Shown piece by piece: positions 43,281-52,930 of a stretch of 61,675 bases of DNA. Made by a program: the position numbers and the translations under genes. The notes beneath the pieces were generated by a model that was given only the letters and a program-made list of their open reading frames with translations, did no database searches and was not told the DNA's origin. The first letter of the stretch is position 1. Each line of letters opens with the position of its first letter. Source of the stretch: an uncultured Anaerolineales bacterium. GTDB taxonomy: Bacteria > Chloroflexota > Anaerolineae > Anaerolineales > Villigracilaceae. The stretch spans positions 1-61,675 of the forward strand of contig CAISEG010000027.1 in NCBI GenBank assembly GCA_903884265.1, written 5' to 3'.

Positions 43281-44969
43281 ATGCTCCTGACGCGTGAAGA
43301 GCTGCAAGACAGATTGTTAGCCTTACACCGGGCGAGTCTGGAATTGGTCAAGGATGTCTCGCTCGAAACCTTATTGGAAAGAATTGCTTCCCTGGCCTGC
43401 GAACAGGCCGGGGCAAAGTTTGCTGCATTGGGTGTGTTGGACGATGAGGGGAAACTCAAACAATTTATCACTGTAGGTATGATAGCCGAAGATATTAAAA
43501 AGATCCCCCACCCGCCACGCGGCTTGGGCTTGATCGGGGCGCTGATGCACGGTGATAGCGGGAACATCCGCATCCCGGAGATCGAAAATGACCCGCGCGC
43601 GGTCGGATTCCCGACAGGCCATGCCGAAATGCATGCTTTGTTGGGCGTGCCCATCCGTATCGGGGGAAGGCAATTGGGGCAGATCTACCTGACGGAAAAA
43701 ATTGGGGATTCCGAATTCAACCCTGATGACGAAAAGATTATTGAAATATTAGCTGCTTATGCAGGGGCAGCCATTGAAAATGCCCGTCTTTATGAGCGGT
43801 TGCAGGAACACGAAGTAACCCTAACCCGCCGCAATAATCAACTGGGCCTGCTCAATCAAATTGGGACAGCGCTAGCATCCTCACTGGAACTTGAAGATAT
43901 CCTGAATAAAACACTCGCGCTGCTGATGGCTCATTTCCAGGTGGAAGCCGGGGAAATATTCTTGAAAGAAGAAGATGATGAGTCCCTGCGCTTGGTTCTG
44001 CACCGCGGGGAGGCCGCTGAAGCGTTCTGGACCCGTAACCGGTTTAAGATTGGAGAAGGGATGGTTGGTCAGGCCGCGCAGACGCTCCAGCCGGTCATCA
44101 GCCATCACCTCGACAGAGATGACCAAGGCACCCGCCAAGCGGTGGTTGATGCGGGATTCAAGCAGATCGCGTGCATCCCTTTGACGGCACGGGGTGAAAT
44201 AGTTGGCGTGCTGACCATTGCCACACGCAGCCGTAAAACGATCTCCAAGAGTGAACTCCAACTACTGGTTTCGGTGGCTTCCGGGGCTGGAACGGCGATC
44301 GAAAATGCCCGCCTGCACTCCAATGTCCGCCGTCTGGCGGTGCTGGAAGAGCGCGAACGCATCGGCATGGATTTGCACGATGGCATTATCCAATCCATCT
44401 ACGGTGTTGGCCTGACATTGGAAAACGCACGCCCGTTGCTACGGGAGAATCCAACGCTTGCCGAAGACCGTCTGCAGAAGGCGATGGAAGACCTGAACCA
44501 TACCATTCGTGATATTCGTAGTTATATTCTTGACCTGCGGCCGCGTCAGTTACAGGGGGAGACGCTTATTGAGGGCTTGGGACGGCTGGTTTCAGAGTTC
44601 CGCCTGAATACGAAGGTGGAGGTCAGCCTAGCTGGGCCGAAAGAACCATTATCTGACCTGCCGCAAATGTATGCCGTGTCTCTTTTCCACATCTGCCAGG
44701 AGGCCCTGGCGAATATCGCCAAACATGCCAAAGCCTCCAAGGTCAGGATAGATCTTTGGACCACATCCGACCGAGTGCTTTTGGAAATCACGGATGATGG
44801 GCAAGGATTTGAATTTGAAAAAACAAATAAGAATGTTGGCCATGGCCTAGCCAATATGCAGACGCGCGTCGAGAATGTGGGCGGTGATTTGGATATCTCA
44901 TCTGCCTCTGGTGAAGGCACGTCCATTCTTGCTTGGGTGCCGCGGCTCCCGACCCATCCGGATGACTGA
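43281..44969 (+). CDS. DevS/DosT-like sensor kinase with two GAF domains
   Basis: 562 aa, soluble. GAF1 (about 28-170) follows the DevS/DosS pattern: PPRGLGLIGALMHG, then GFPTGHAEMHALLGVP, where His114 lines up with the haem-ligand His of mycobacterial DevS, and IYLTEK. GAF2 covers about 202-345. HisKA_3 has MDLHDG with His366; HATPase has CQEALANIAKHAKAS, DDGQGF and GHGLANMQ. It is therefore a candidate haem-based gas or redox sensor. No regulator is adjacent; a DevR-like regulator is encoded at 55585. RBS GAGG, start ATG at 43281. The promoter region is shared with the divergent mvaA operon. Confidence 0.9.
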   Translation: MLLTREELQDRLLALHRASLELVKDVSLETLLERIASLACEQAGAKFAALGVLDDEGKLKQFITVGMIAEDIKKIPHPPRGLGLIGALMHGDSGNIRIPEIENDPRAVGFPTGHAEMHALLGVPIRIGGRQLGQIYLTEKIGDSEFNPDDEKIIEILAAYAGAAIENARLYERLQEHEVTLTRRNNQLGLLNQIGTALASSLELEDILNKTLALLMAHFQVEAGEIFLKEEDDESLRLVLHRGEAAEAFWTRNRFKIGEGMVGQAAQTLQPVISHHLDRDDQGTRQAVVDAGFKQIACIPLTARGEIVGVLTIATRSRKTISKSELQLLVSVASGAGTAIENARLHSNVRRLAVLEERERIGMDLHDGIIQSIYGVGLTLENARPLLRENPTLAEDRLQKAMEDLNHTIRDIRSYILDLRPRQLQGETLIEGLGRLVSEFRLNTKVEVSLAGPKEPLSDLPQMYAVSLFHICQEALANIAKHAKASKVRIDLWTTSDRVLLEITDDGQGFEFEKTNKNVGHGLANMQTRVENVGGDLDISSASGEGTSILAWVPRLPTHPDD

Positions 44970-45433
44970 ATCCCTGTTTTTTTAGTAAACGAAACGCTGG
45001 ATTGTGCGTTTCACGTTTCCCACACATCCTTCAGAATTCAAAAAGGAAATTTTAAGGTTGCTCAGAGATCTTACAGTAGCCCTGTTAGTGCTCTTTCCGA
45101 AACCCAAGATATGGCGATATGCGACCTGCCTCCGGCGCCAGTGGGGGGGATCGTTTTGTAAAAGTCTGGCTAGATAAAGGATTTTTCAAAAAGCCGTGTT
45201 AAGGTTGGACCCATCTTAAATATTTGAAAATTTTTAAGATAGCGTAGGTTTCGCGTATGGAACAAATCCGTTTTTTCTGCTAGAATGAACTCGTGAAGGA
45301 TAGCGGGTTCTGTCCTCCCCCCTGAGAAGTAAGTTGGTAAGAATTGAATAATACGATAGGATCCCCACTGCAAGAGCAGCGGGCTTATATCCCTGTACCA
45401 AAACGCCGAAAATCAGCATGTTTGGAGGAAGAG
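44970..45433. other. dnaA upstream region
   Basis: About 460 bases. TAGAAT at 45281-45286 is a candidate -10 for dnaA with a poor -35. TTTCCCACA near 45015 is a distant relative of a DnaA box and GTTTCACGT next to it resembles half of a parS site, but no cluster of either was found, so an origin is not called. The dnaA frame is open back to TTG 45344 in this region. Confidence 0.4.
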
Positions 45434-46768
45434 ATGGACGCCGAGCAAGCCTGGCAGTCAGCATTGGGGCAACTCCAAATGGAGATGCCAAAAGCATCTT
45501 TTGATACCTGGGTGCGTGATACCCAGATCTATTCTTATGATGAAGGAGTATTCACGATTGGCGTGCGCAACGCCTATGTGCGCGATTGGCTGGAAAGCCG
45601 TCTCTCCAGCACTGTGACACGTTTATTGATGGGTATCATGAATCGGGCTGTGAACGTGGCCTTTGTCGTCGATGCCAATGGAAATGGCGAATTGGTAGCG
45701 GAACCAGTCGAAGTGGATGAGATTCCCAACATTACACTAAACACGGCGCAATATCCGCACAGCGTCACACTCAATCCTCGTTACACATTCGAGAATTTTA
45801 TTGTCGGTCCAAATAACCGCTTGGCGCACGCCGTCAGCCAGGCTGTCGCTGAGAATCCAGCCACGGCTTATAACCCGCTCTTCCTCTACGGGGGGGTGGG
45901 CCTCGGGAAGACTCATTTATTACATGCTATTGGGAATTTTTGTCAGGAGCACGGTCAACGGGTGCTCTATGTCTCTTCTGAGGAATTTACAAACGATATG
46001 ATTAATGCCATCCGGTCGCATACCACCCAGGCGTTCCGGGACAAGTATCGTTCTGCAGATGTACTCCTGGTGGATGATATCCAGTTCATCGCGGGTAAGG
46101 AATCGACCCAAGAAGAGTTTTTTCACACTTTTAATACCTTGCATGGACAAAACAAGCAGATTATTGTTTCCTCTGACCGCCCGCCCAAGTCACTGGTGAC
46201 GTTGGAAGAACGCCTGCGTTCGCGTTTTGAATGGGGTTTGACAGCCGATATACAACTACCGGATCTGGAAACCCGTCTGGCAATTTTACGGTCGAAAGCC
46301 GAACGATTGGGACATGCAGTTCCTGCCGAGATTATGGACTTGATCGCCCGCCGTGTCCAGTCCAACATCCGCGAACTGGAGGGGGCGCTTAATCGCATTG
46401 TGGCTTTTGCCGACTTGAGCGGGATGGCTCTGACCCCCCAATTAGCCGATGTAGCCCTTGCCGACCTCCTGCCCCAGCGCGGCGATGTGAAACCTGCGGA
46501 GGTGGTAGATATGGTCGCCAAGACATTCAATCTGTCTGTGGACCGTCTGCTCAGTCCCGATCGGTCGCGGGATGTGGCCCTACCGCGCCAGATCGCCATG
46601 TACCTGATGCGTGAGACAAATATCTCCCTGCCACAAATTGGAATGGCTTTAGGCGGCCGCGACCATACCACGGTCATGTATGCCTGCGAGAAAGTTGCCG
46701 ACCTGCTCGAACGGGATGACAAGGTACGCCGGCAGGTGGTGCAGATCCGGCAGTTGTTGTACGCGTGA
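45434..46768 (+). CDS. dnaA: Chromosomal replication initiator protein DnaA
   Basis: 444 aa. Domain I is MDAEQAWQSALGQLQ...FDTWV. Domain III has the Walker A GGVGLGKTHLLHA, Walker B VLLVDDIQFIAG, sensor 1 SSDRPPKSL and the R finger region EERLRSRFEWGL. Domain IV ends with the DnaA-box-binding signature GGRDHTTVMYACEKV. ATG 45434 follows GGAGGAAG and gives the family N-terminus; TTG 45344 upstream is unlikely. dnaN is not next to it, which is unusual but known in several phyla. Confidence 0.97.
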   Translation: MDAEQAWQSALGQLQMEMPKASFDTWVRDTQIYSYDEGVFTIGVRNAYVRDWLESRLSSTVTRLLMGIMNRAVNVAFVVDANGNGELVAEPVEVDEIPNITLNTAQYPHSVTLNPRYTFENFIVGPNNRLAHAVSQAVAENPATAYNPLFLYGGVGLGKTHLLHAIGNFCQEHGQRVLYVSSEEFTNDMINAIRSHTTQAFRDKYRSADVLLVDDIQFIAGKESTQEEFFHTFNTLHGQNKQIIVSSDRPPKSLVTLEERLRSRFEWGLTADIQLPDLETRLAILRSKAERLGHAVPAEIMDLIARRVQSNIRELEGALNRIVAFADLSGMALTPQLADVALADLLPQRGDVKPAEVVDMVAKTFNLSVDRLLSPDRSRDVALPRQIAMYLMRETNISLPQIGMALGGRDHTTVMYACEKVADLLERDDKVRRQVVQIRQLLYA

Positions 46769-46788
46769 GAAGACTCCTATCCTAATAA

Positions 46789-46824
46789 TGAAAAATAATC
46801 CCGGTGAATCATCGCCGGGATTAT
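46789..46824 (-). terminator. Intrinsic terminator for the minus-strand gene, between converging genes
   Basis: ATAATCCCGG (46795-46804) and CCGGGATTAT (46815-46824) form a 10-bp stem. On the minus strand it is followed by TTTTTCATTATT, a good U-tract. On the plus strand no T-run follows, so it serves mainly the gene at 46857, perhaps dnaA in part. Confidence 0.75.
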
Positions 46825-46856
46825 CGCTTAATGAATTATTCTCCGTAATTTTGTCG

Positions 46857-47699
46857 CTAAGGAGATACGATATTTGTGCCCTCGTTGCAGACTTGCAAAT
46901 ACGTTGCGGAGCCACTTTCTGTCGGCACGAGACAAGTGACCGTATAACCGTCTTTGAACTGGATGGTGATATCCATGGAACCAGCCTCGCTGGTTGACAT
47001 GCGTGCATATAACATATAACCCATGCCGAAATGCTCTCTCAGGGCTGGCAGTTTCGCGATTGGAAATCGTACTTCCTGGGAAGGATCGGTTGCTACTTTT
47101 TGCAGGCTTTCATTCAGGGTGCGAATTGCATATTCGGAAGTATAACCGAAGCGAGAAAACACGCCTGGGATGAAACCAACCAGGAAAACGATGACCAGTA
47201 GCTGCACAAACAATTTCCGACGAACATCTGGAAGCTCTTGTAGTTTTATAAATAGATGACGGTTGATCGCCACTCTGATCGCTCCGGCAAGTAAGATACC
47301 TGCTCCTACCAACGGCAGGGCGGTGATAAACGATTGTACAGTCAGGGCAGCACTTCCGCCGCCCAATAAGGTAGCGACCAAATTCCCGACCAGAAGGAGA
47401 ATGGTGAGTACAACTCCGCCCCAGACAATCCCTCCGTATTCTTCTGTGAACCAACCGACTATCGCTCCAGCCAGCGCAAGAGCGATCCCGAACTCGATCC
47501 AATGGATCAGAAGGCGGATCCAATCCACCCCCAGGTGCAAGTCCGGGAAAAACATGATGTTGATGATCGAAGACACCAGCACAAAAACTGTTGTGGTAAT
47601 GATGCCGTAGATTGCACCCGGAACCATACGCAAACCGCGTTCCGCTAGGGTTTCCTGACGATAAGATGAAATGACTGCTGCTTTGAACCGTTTGAACAA
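46857..47699 (-). CDS. Polytopic membrane protein of unknown function
   Basis: 280 aa from a TTG start at 47699 (AAAGGA 9 nt upstream). The frame stays open to 47843, but that would overlap the small zinc-motif gene by about 100 bp and adds a low-complexity Ser-rich stretch. Five or six hydrophobic helices lie between residues 25 and 185, then a soluble C-terminal domain of about 90 residues with MDITIQFKDGYTVTCLVPTES. No family recognised. It is 43 bp after the small gene on the same strand and may share its transcript. Confidence 0.7.
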   Translation of the reverse strand: MFKRFKAAVISSYRQETLAERGLRMVPGAIYGIITTTVFVLVSSIINIMFFPDLHLGVDWIRLLIHWIEFGIALALAGAIVGWFTEEYGGIVWGGVVLTILLLVGNLVATLLGGGSAALTVQSFITALPLVGAGILLAGAIRVAINRHLFIKLQELPDVRRKLFVQLLVIVFLVGFIPGVFSRFGYTSEYAIRTLNESLQKVATDPSQEVRFPIAKLPALREHFGMGYMLYARMSTSEAGSMDITIQFKDGYTVTCLVPTESGSATYLQVCNEGTNIVSP

Positions 47700-47742
47700 A
47701 TTAATACAATCCTTTTTTTCGAAACAAGGTATGTGGCTATGA

Positions 47743-48027
47743 TCAGTTTTCGACGAACTCCCCGCCGATGATCTCACGGTCGAGTACGCGTTTGCCTGCA
47801 TCGAATTTGAAGAGTACTTCAATCTGCTGGAAACAATGCTCATTGCCCATGATTACCTTGCGGCAGGTGTAATAAGGCTTGCCTTTTTGATCCAGCTCCA
47901 TGCTGGGTTCATTATAAACATTGACCTGCCCATGGATGGTCTCACCACAGCGCTTGCATTTTACAGAAAAGGTATAAAACTTTCCAGTGGGGTTGGGAGG
48001 AGAAAGTAGATTTTTAAGGAATTTCAT
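47743..48027 (-). CDS. Small protein with zinc-type cysteine motif
   Basis: 94 aa. CKRCGE near residue 24 and YTCRKV...EHCF further on suggest a metal site of four cysteines. The rest is strand-rich (GQVNVYNEPSMEL, IEVLFKFDAGKRVLDREII). No known function. A strong AGGAGG ribosome binding site precedes the ATG, and TATACT lies about 25 nt upstream, so this gene probably starts the two-gene unit with the membrane protein. Confidence 0.75.
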   Translation of the reverse strand: MKFLKNLLSPPNPTGKFYTFSVKCKRCGETIHGQVNVYNEPSMELDQKGKPYYTCRKVIMGNEHCFQQIEVLFKFDAGKRVLDREIIGGEFVEN

Positions 48028-48064
48028 GGCGTCCTCCTACTTTTATATGAAGTATAGCACGACA

Positions 48065-49663
48065 CTACTTTGCAGTCCTGGTCTGCGGTTGGGCGATCGT
48101 GAAAATACAGAACAATTGCTTTAGCCTTGATGGCTCCGCATCTTTGAGAGGTGCATAGTGGACTCCCAAACGCTCCAGGCGAATCAGGAATTTTTCCAGC
48201 CTACGGAGGAATTCCTTGAAGTCCTTTTTGTCTTTTAGCGTCCACCCGGTCTCAGCCATGGCGGTCAGCCGTGGATATACTTGATAATCTAAGCGGGCGC
48301 GGTTCGGGATCCATTCAGACCAAAGCGGAAATTCCAGCCCGAGAATGGATCCTCCATTGTTGTCATCCAACTCTACCGGGACAGGTTCGTAACGGTAAGC
48401 CCGGCTCAACGGCATCAGGCAGTAACTATGGTCTAGATACGTGTCGAGATAGGTAGACATGACAACCGCCCGCTTATCGGTCCGAATGGCGTCGAGCAAA
48501 TGCAGGCGGTCTCTCACCCAGAATTGGACAACCGCACTCTGGATCAGGTTTTTTTGCAGGATCTCGTTCCAACCCACCACACGCCGCCCTTTTGTGTCAA
48601 GATAATCAGCGATGCGGTTGGTGAAATAGACTTGTAGGGCGTGCTCGTCTTTCAGTCCTTCCTCCCGGATGCGCCGTTGGCAGGCAGAACACTTCTTCCA
48701 GCGAGCTTTCGGAGCTTCATCTCCCCCGATGTGGATAAAGGGTGAGGGGAAGAGTTCCAGGATTTCATCGAGGACTTCTTGTAGGAAGGTGAAAACGGTC
48801 TCCTTGCCGGCGCAGTAAATATCGGGAAAAATGCCAAAGTGCAGGGCAACTTCGAACGGACCGCCTGAGCAAGATAATTCGGGGTAGGCTGCCAGCGCAG
48901 CCAGAGAGTGACCAGGCATCTCGATCTCCGGCACGATCGTGATGTGCCGTTCGGTGGCATATGCTACAACTTCACGAATCTCGTCCTGGGTGTAAAACCC
49001 GGAATGCGGAATTCCGTCATGCTGTTTACCGAGCATGGTTTTACTTGTCCCAGCACGCTGCGAGCCGATCTCGGTCAGTTTGGGATATTTCTTGATCTCG
49101 ATTCGCCAGCCTTGGTCTTCGGTCAGATGCCAGTGCAATACGTTCAGTTTTTGAAAGGCCATCAGATCGAGGGTCAGGAGTACGGTCTCTTTACCCTGAA
49201 AATGACGGCCTTCATCGAGCATGAAACCGCGCCAGGAAAAACGCGGAGTATCTTCGATAAATACACACGGGAGGCACCAATCCACTCCGGAGACGAGATG
49301 TCTTTCTTCGATTTCTTCAGGAAATAGTTGTCGCAGGGTTTGGATGCCGTAGAAAACCCCGGCGATTCCAGGCGCTTCGATTACTATTGCTTCGGGCCGG
49401 ACATCGAGCCGATAGCCTTCGCGGCTGAGTTGCTTAAGTTCAGGATTCAAACGGAGGCTGATAACGTTTTTTACACCCTTGGCCTCGGTCATGACATTAA
49501 TCGGGAAATCCTTCAGGTGAGATCCAGTGGGAGCGGAAAGCAGTCCACGTAAATAGTCCGCGTTCCAGTGGTTGGCGGAATCAACTAGAATCCCTGTCTC
49601 GTTTTCCAGGCGGAATTCACCAGGATGAGGTTCAATTCTAGCAGGGAGGGGGATGATATCCAT
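48065..49663 (-). CDS. Beta-N-acetylhexosaminidase, GH20
   Basis: 532 aa, no signal peptide, so it acts in the cytoplasm, perhaps in recycling of peptidoglycan or glycan pieces. An N-terminal GH20b-type domain (1-140) precedes the catalytic barrel: SWRGFMLDEGRHF, LNVLHWHLTEDQGWRIEI, VPEIEMPGHS, and the catalytic D-E pair in HIGGDEAPKARW (Asp315, Glu316), with VVGWNEIL and W-rich loops later. The ATG has no ribosome binding site and a -10 hexamer 6 nt upstream. It is divergent from rpsB. Confidence 0.94.
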   Translation of the reverse strand: MDIIPLPARIEPHPGEFRLENETGILVDSANHWNADYLRGLLSAPTGSHLKDFPINVMTEAKGVKNVISLRLNPELKQLSREGYRLDVRPEAIVIEAPGIAGVFYGIQTLRQLFPEEIEERHLVSGVDWCLPCVFIEDTPRFSWRGFMLDEGRHFQGKETVLLTLDLMAFQKLNVLHWHLTEDQGWRIEIKKYPKLTEIGSQRAGTSKTMLGKQHDGIPHSGFYTQDEIREVVAYATERHITIVPEIEMPGHSLAALAAYPELSCSGGPFEVALHFGIFPDIYCAGKETVFTFLQEVLDEILELFPSPFIHIGGDEAPKARWKKCSACQRRIREEGLKDEHALQVYFTNRIADYLDTKGRRVVGWNEILQKNLIQSAVVQFWVRDRLHLLDAIRTDKRAVVMSTYLDTYLDHSYCLMPLSRAYRYEPVPVELDDNNGGSILGLEFPLWSEWIPNRARLDYQVYPRLTAMAETGWTLKDKKDFKEFLRRLEKFLIRLERLGVHYAPLKDAEPSRLKQLFCIFTIAQPQTRTAK

Positions 49664-49669
49664 AAGACT

Positions 49670-49675
49670 ATTTTA
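49670..49675 (-). promoter_or_regulatory. -10 hexamer for leaderless GH20 transcript
   Basis: Minus strand TAAAAT, then AGTCTT, then ATG at 49663. No Shine-Dalgarno sequence. Confidence 0.5.
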
Positions 49676-49696
49676 CATCGTCTTGCCGGGATTCGT

Positions 49697-49829
49697 GGTA
49701 TACTAGCGCCGCTTCCAAAAAAGGGAGCACATTCTGCCCGGGACGGGCAATAAGCGTCCCTGAGCGGGTTGATTACCCCCGCTAAACTTACAGATCCGTC
49801 AAGTGGAGGATCAATTTAGAAGGAGAAAA
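49697..49829 (+). promoter_or_regulatory. rpsB promoter and structured leader
   Basis: TATACT near 49699-49704 is a likely -10. The leader then holds two GC-rich hairpins, GCCCG-GGA-CGGGC (49736-49748) and AGCGGG...CCCGCT (49763-49783), before AGAAGGAG and the rpsB ATG. Structured rpsB leaders often mediate autoregulation by S2; that role here is inferred. Confidence 0.45.
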
Positions 49830-50771
49830 ATGGCTGTTGTTTCTATGAAAGCGCTGCTGGAAAGTGGCGTCCATTTCGGCCACCGGACCAATAAGTGGAA
49901 TCCCGGTATGAAGCCGTATATTTTTACCGAGCGCAATGGTATCCATATCATTGACTTGCAGCAAACGGTGAAGGCGATCACCAACGCTTATAATGCGATC
50001 CGTGACGTCGTTGCAACCGGCGGTTCGGTGATGTTTGTTGGCACCAAGCGCCAGGCGCAGGAGACGGTGCATGATGAGGCTATCCGTTGTGGAATGCCTT
50101 ACGTCACCGAGCGCTGGCTGGGCGGCATGTTGACGAACTGGTCAACAATGCATCAACGAATTGTAGAACTCGAACGCATGGAGAAGTTGTTTGAAACCGG
50201 CGATATTGAAAAGCTGACTAAAAAAGAGGCTCTACTGATCCAGCGCGAAATCACCCGCCTCAATATCCATCTCTCTGGCGTGCGTAACATGCAACGCGTA
50301 CCGGACCTGGTCTTTGTGGTGGATGTGAGCCGGGAGTATGCGGCTGTACACGAAGCCAATCTTTTGAAGATCCCTGTGATTGCCCTCGTGGATACAAACT
50401 GCGATCCCAATAACGTGGACTATGTTATCCCTTCCAATGACGACGCGATCCGCGCCATCAAACTGCTGGTAGCCAAGATGGCCGATGCTGTTGAAGAAGG
50501 CAAGGCGCTGCGTAAGGACGAAGAACTTGAAGCTGAAGCTGCCGAATCCCGCCTCCCTGAAACTGCGACTGACTCGGCCAAAAGACCCGCGCATGCAATC
50601 GATACGGACGAAGAACTCAAAGATGATGAGTTGCTGGGTGAAGCCACTCTGGCCAAGCTGGTTCCCGCACCTGAGATAAGAGAAGTCACGGTGGAAGAAG
50701 TTGTAAAAGAAGAACCTGCAACGGAAGAAGCCGTGAGCGACGACGATGCAGGAAAAGAAGAGAAAAAATAA
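49830..50771 (+). CDS. rpsB: Ribosomal protein uS2 with long acidic C-terminal tail
   Basis: 313 aa. Family blocks are [56 protein letters not shown] and [14 protein letters not shown]...[13 protein letters not shown]. The core ends near residue 225; the remaining 85 or so residues are rich in Glu, Ala and Asp and look disordered, longer than the tail of most S2 proteins. The ATG at 49830 follows AGAAGGAG; the frame upstream to 49803 is not needed. It heads the rpsB-tsf unit. Confidence 0.97.
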   Translation: MAVVSMKALLESGVHFGHRTNKWNPGMKPYIFTERNGIHIIDLQQTVKAITNAYNAIRDVVATGGSVMFVGTKRQAQETVHDEAIRCGMPYVTERWLGGMLTNWSTMHQRIVELERMEKLFETGDIEKLTKKEALLIQREITRLNIHLSGVRNMQRVPDLVFVVDVSREYAAVHEANLLKIPVIALVDTNCDPNNVDYVIPSNDDAIRAIKLLVAKMADAVEEGKALRKDEELEAEAAESRLPETATDSAKRPAHAIDTDEELKDDELLGEATLAKLVPAPEIREVTVEEVVKEEPATEEAVSDDDAGKEEKK

Positions 50772-50787
50772 AATCTGAGGAACTGGC

Positions 50788-51390
50788 ATGGAAATTACAA
50801 CTGAAATGATCAAAGAACTACGCGAAGCCACCAAAGCTGGAGTGCTTGATTGCCGCAAAGCCTTGGAATCTTCCAATGGTGATTACAAGAAAGCAGTGGA
50901 CTTCCTGCGAGAAAAAGGGATGGCTACCGCAGCCAAGCGCGCTGACCGCCAGGCTTTGAACGGTATCGTGGAACTCTATTCACACGGCAATGGCCGCGTA
51001 GGTGTGATGGTGGAAGTCAACTGCGAGACCGATTTTGTTGCTCGGGCGGAACAATTCCGCAAATTTGCCCATGAGGTAGCTCTGCAGGTTGCTGCTGCCG
51101 CGCCAAAGTACATAAAAGAAGAAGACATTCCTGCAGCTGTGCTTGAGCATGAAGTTGGAATAGCCAAAGCGCGCGCTCTTGAGGAAGGCAAACCCGAAGC
51201 CATGTTGGAAAAGATCGCCCAAGGTCGCGTTGAGAAGTATAAGGATGAAGTTGTCTTGATGCGCCAAGCTTATATCCGTGATGACAAGGTCACTTTGGGG
51301 AAGCTCCTGCTTGAGCAGGTCGCCGCCCTCGGAGAGAATATTATTGTCCGGCGATTCGCTCGCTGGGAATTGGGCGAAGTGAGTGAGTAA
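50788..51390 (+). CDS. tsf: Elongation factor Ts
   Basis: 200 aa, the short form of EF-Ts. It recycles EF-Tu by nucleotide exchange. N-terminal UBA-like domain IKELREATKAGVLDCRKALES, then GMATAAKRADR, the signature VEVNCETDFVAR and the C-terminal LLLEQ block are intact. It starts 16 bp after rpsB and is followed by a terminator. Confidence 0.97.
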   Translation: MEITTEMIKELREATKAGVLDCRKALESSNGDYKKAVDFLREKGMATAAKRADRQALNGIVELYSHGNGRVGVMVEVNCETDFVARAEQFRKFAHEVALQVAAAAPKYIKEEDIPAAVLEHEVGIAKARALEEGKPEAMLEKIAQGRVEKYKDEVVLMRQAYIRDDKVTLGKLLLEQVAALGENIIVRRFARWELGEVSE

Positions 51391-51393
51391 TTG

Positions 51394-51421
51394 AAAAGGC
51401 CAACCATTCGGTTGGCCTTTT
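51394..51421 (+). terminator. Intrinsic terminator after tsf
   Basis: A perfect 12-bp stem AAAAGGCCAACC / GGTTGGCCTTTT with loop ATTC. Confidence 0.92.
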
Positions 51422-51436
51422 ATTACTGGAATATAA

Positions 51437-52165
<729 letters not shown>

Positions 52166-52343
52166 AGTAATAGTTTTAAAAGTCTGATGAGACTATTGGA
52201 CGGGGTCGTTTGGTGATACTACCGGCGACTCTGTTTTCTTTTTTCCTTTCTTTCGATTTTTAGAGTCCCTATTTTTATTGGCGTTTTTTACGGTTTTAAG
52301 GTATCCTTATGGAAGACAAATTTGTTCATCCCAGGAGGCCGAC

Positions 52344-52901
52344 GTGATAAAAGACATTCTTAAAGAAGCTGAGATGCGTATGCACGCCGCAATCCAGAAT
52401 TTGGATGATGACTTGGCTACAATTCGTACTGGCCGGGCCACCCCGGCATTGGTGGAAAAATTGGCCATAGATTACTACGGCACGCCAACGCCGTTGATGC
52501 AACTCGCATCCATATCGGTGCCTGAGCCGCGCGGTCTTCTCATCAAACCATTTGATCCGTCTTCAATTAAGGGCATCGAACGGGCAATCCTTGCTTCGGA
52601 CTTAGGCCTTACTCCCAATAATGACGGAAAACAAATACGACTGAACCTGCCCACACTCACTGAAGAGCGCCGTCGCGATCTGGTCAAGGTTGTCCATGGC
52701 CGGCTGGAAGAGTGTCGTATCGCGGTTCGAAACGTTAGGCGTGATCTCCACAACGATATGCGCGATTTCGAAAAGGAGAAACTCATCTCCGAGGATGACT
52801 TGAAGCGCGGCGAAGAAGAACTCCAGAAGATCACTGATCATAATATAGAAGAGATCAATAAACACGGCGTGCATAAAGAACAGGAGATAATGGAGGTGTA
52901 G
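52344..52901 (+). CDS. frr: Ribosome recycling factor
   Basis: 185 aa, the standard RRF length when started at GTG 52344, which has CCAGGAGG upstream; the frame continues back to 52278 but the extra residues are unlike RRF. Domain blocks: LATIRTGRATPALVEKLAIDYYG, ISVPEPRGLLIKPFD, LGLTPNNDGKQIRLNLPTLTEERR and the C-terminal helix DLKRGEEELQKITD. It splits post-termination ribosomes with EF-G. Confidence 0.97.
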   Translation: MIKDILKEAEMRMHAAIQNLDDDLATIRTGRATPALVEKLAIDYYGTPTPLMQLASISVPEPRGLLIKPFDPSSIKGIERAILASDLGLTPNNDGKQIRLNLPTLTEERRRDLVKVVHGRLEECRIAVRNVRRDLHNDMRDFEKEKLISEDDLKRGEEELQKITDHNIEEINKHGVHKEQEIMEV

Positions 52902-52930
52902 TGGCGGTCTAAATCGTCGCTACCACATTT

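Noticed and set aside
45005-45030. parS or DnaA-box candidate upstream of dnaA
   Set aside because: GTTTCACGT matches only half of parS, and TTTCCCACA has two mismatches to the DnaA box; no repeats nearby.
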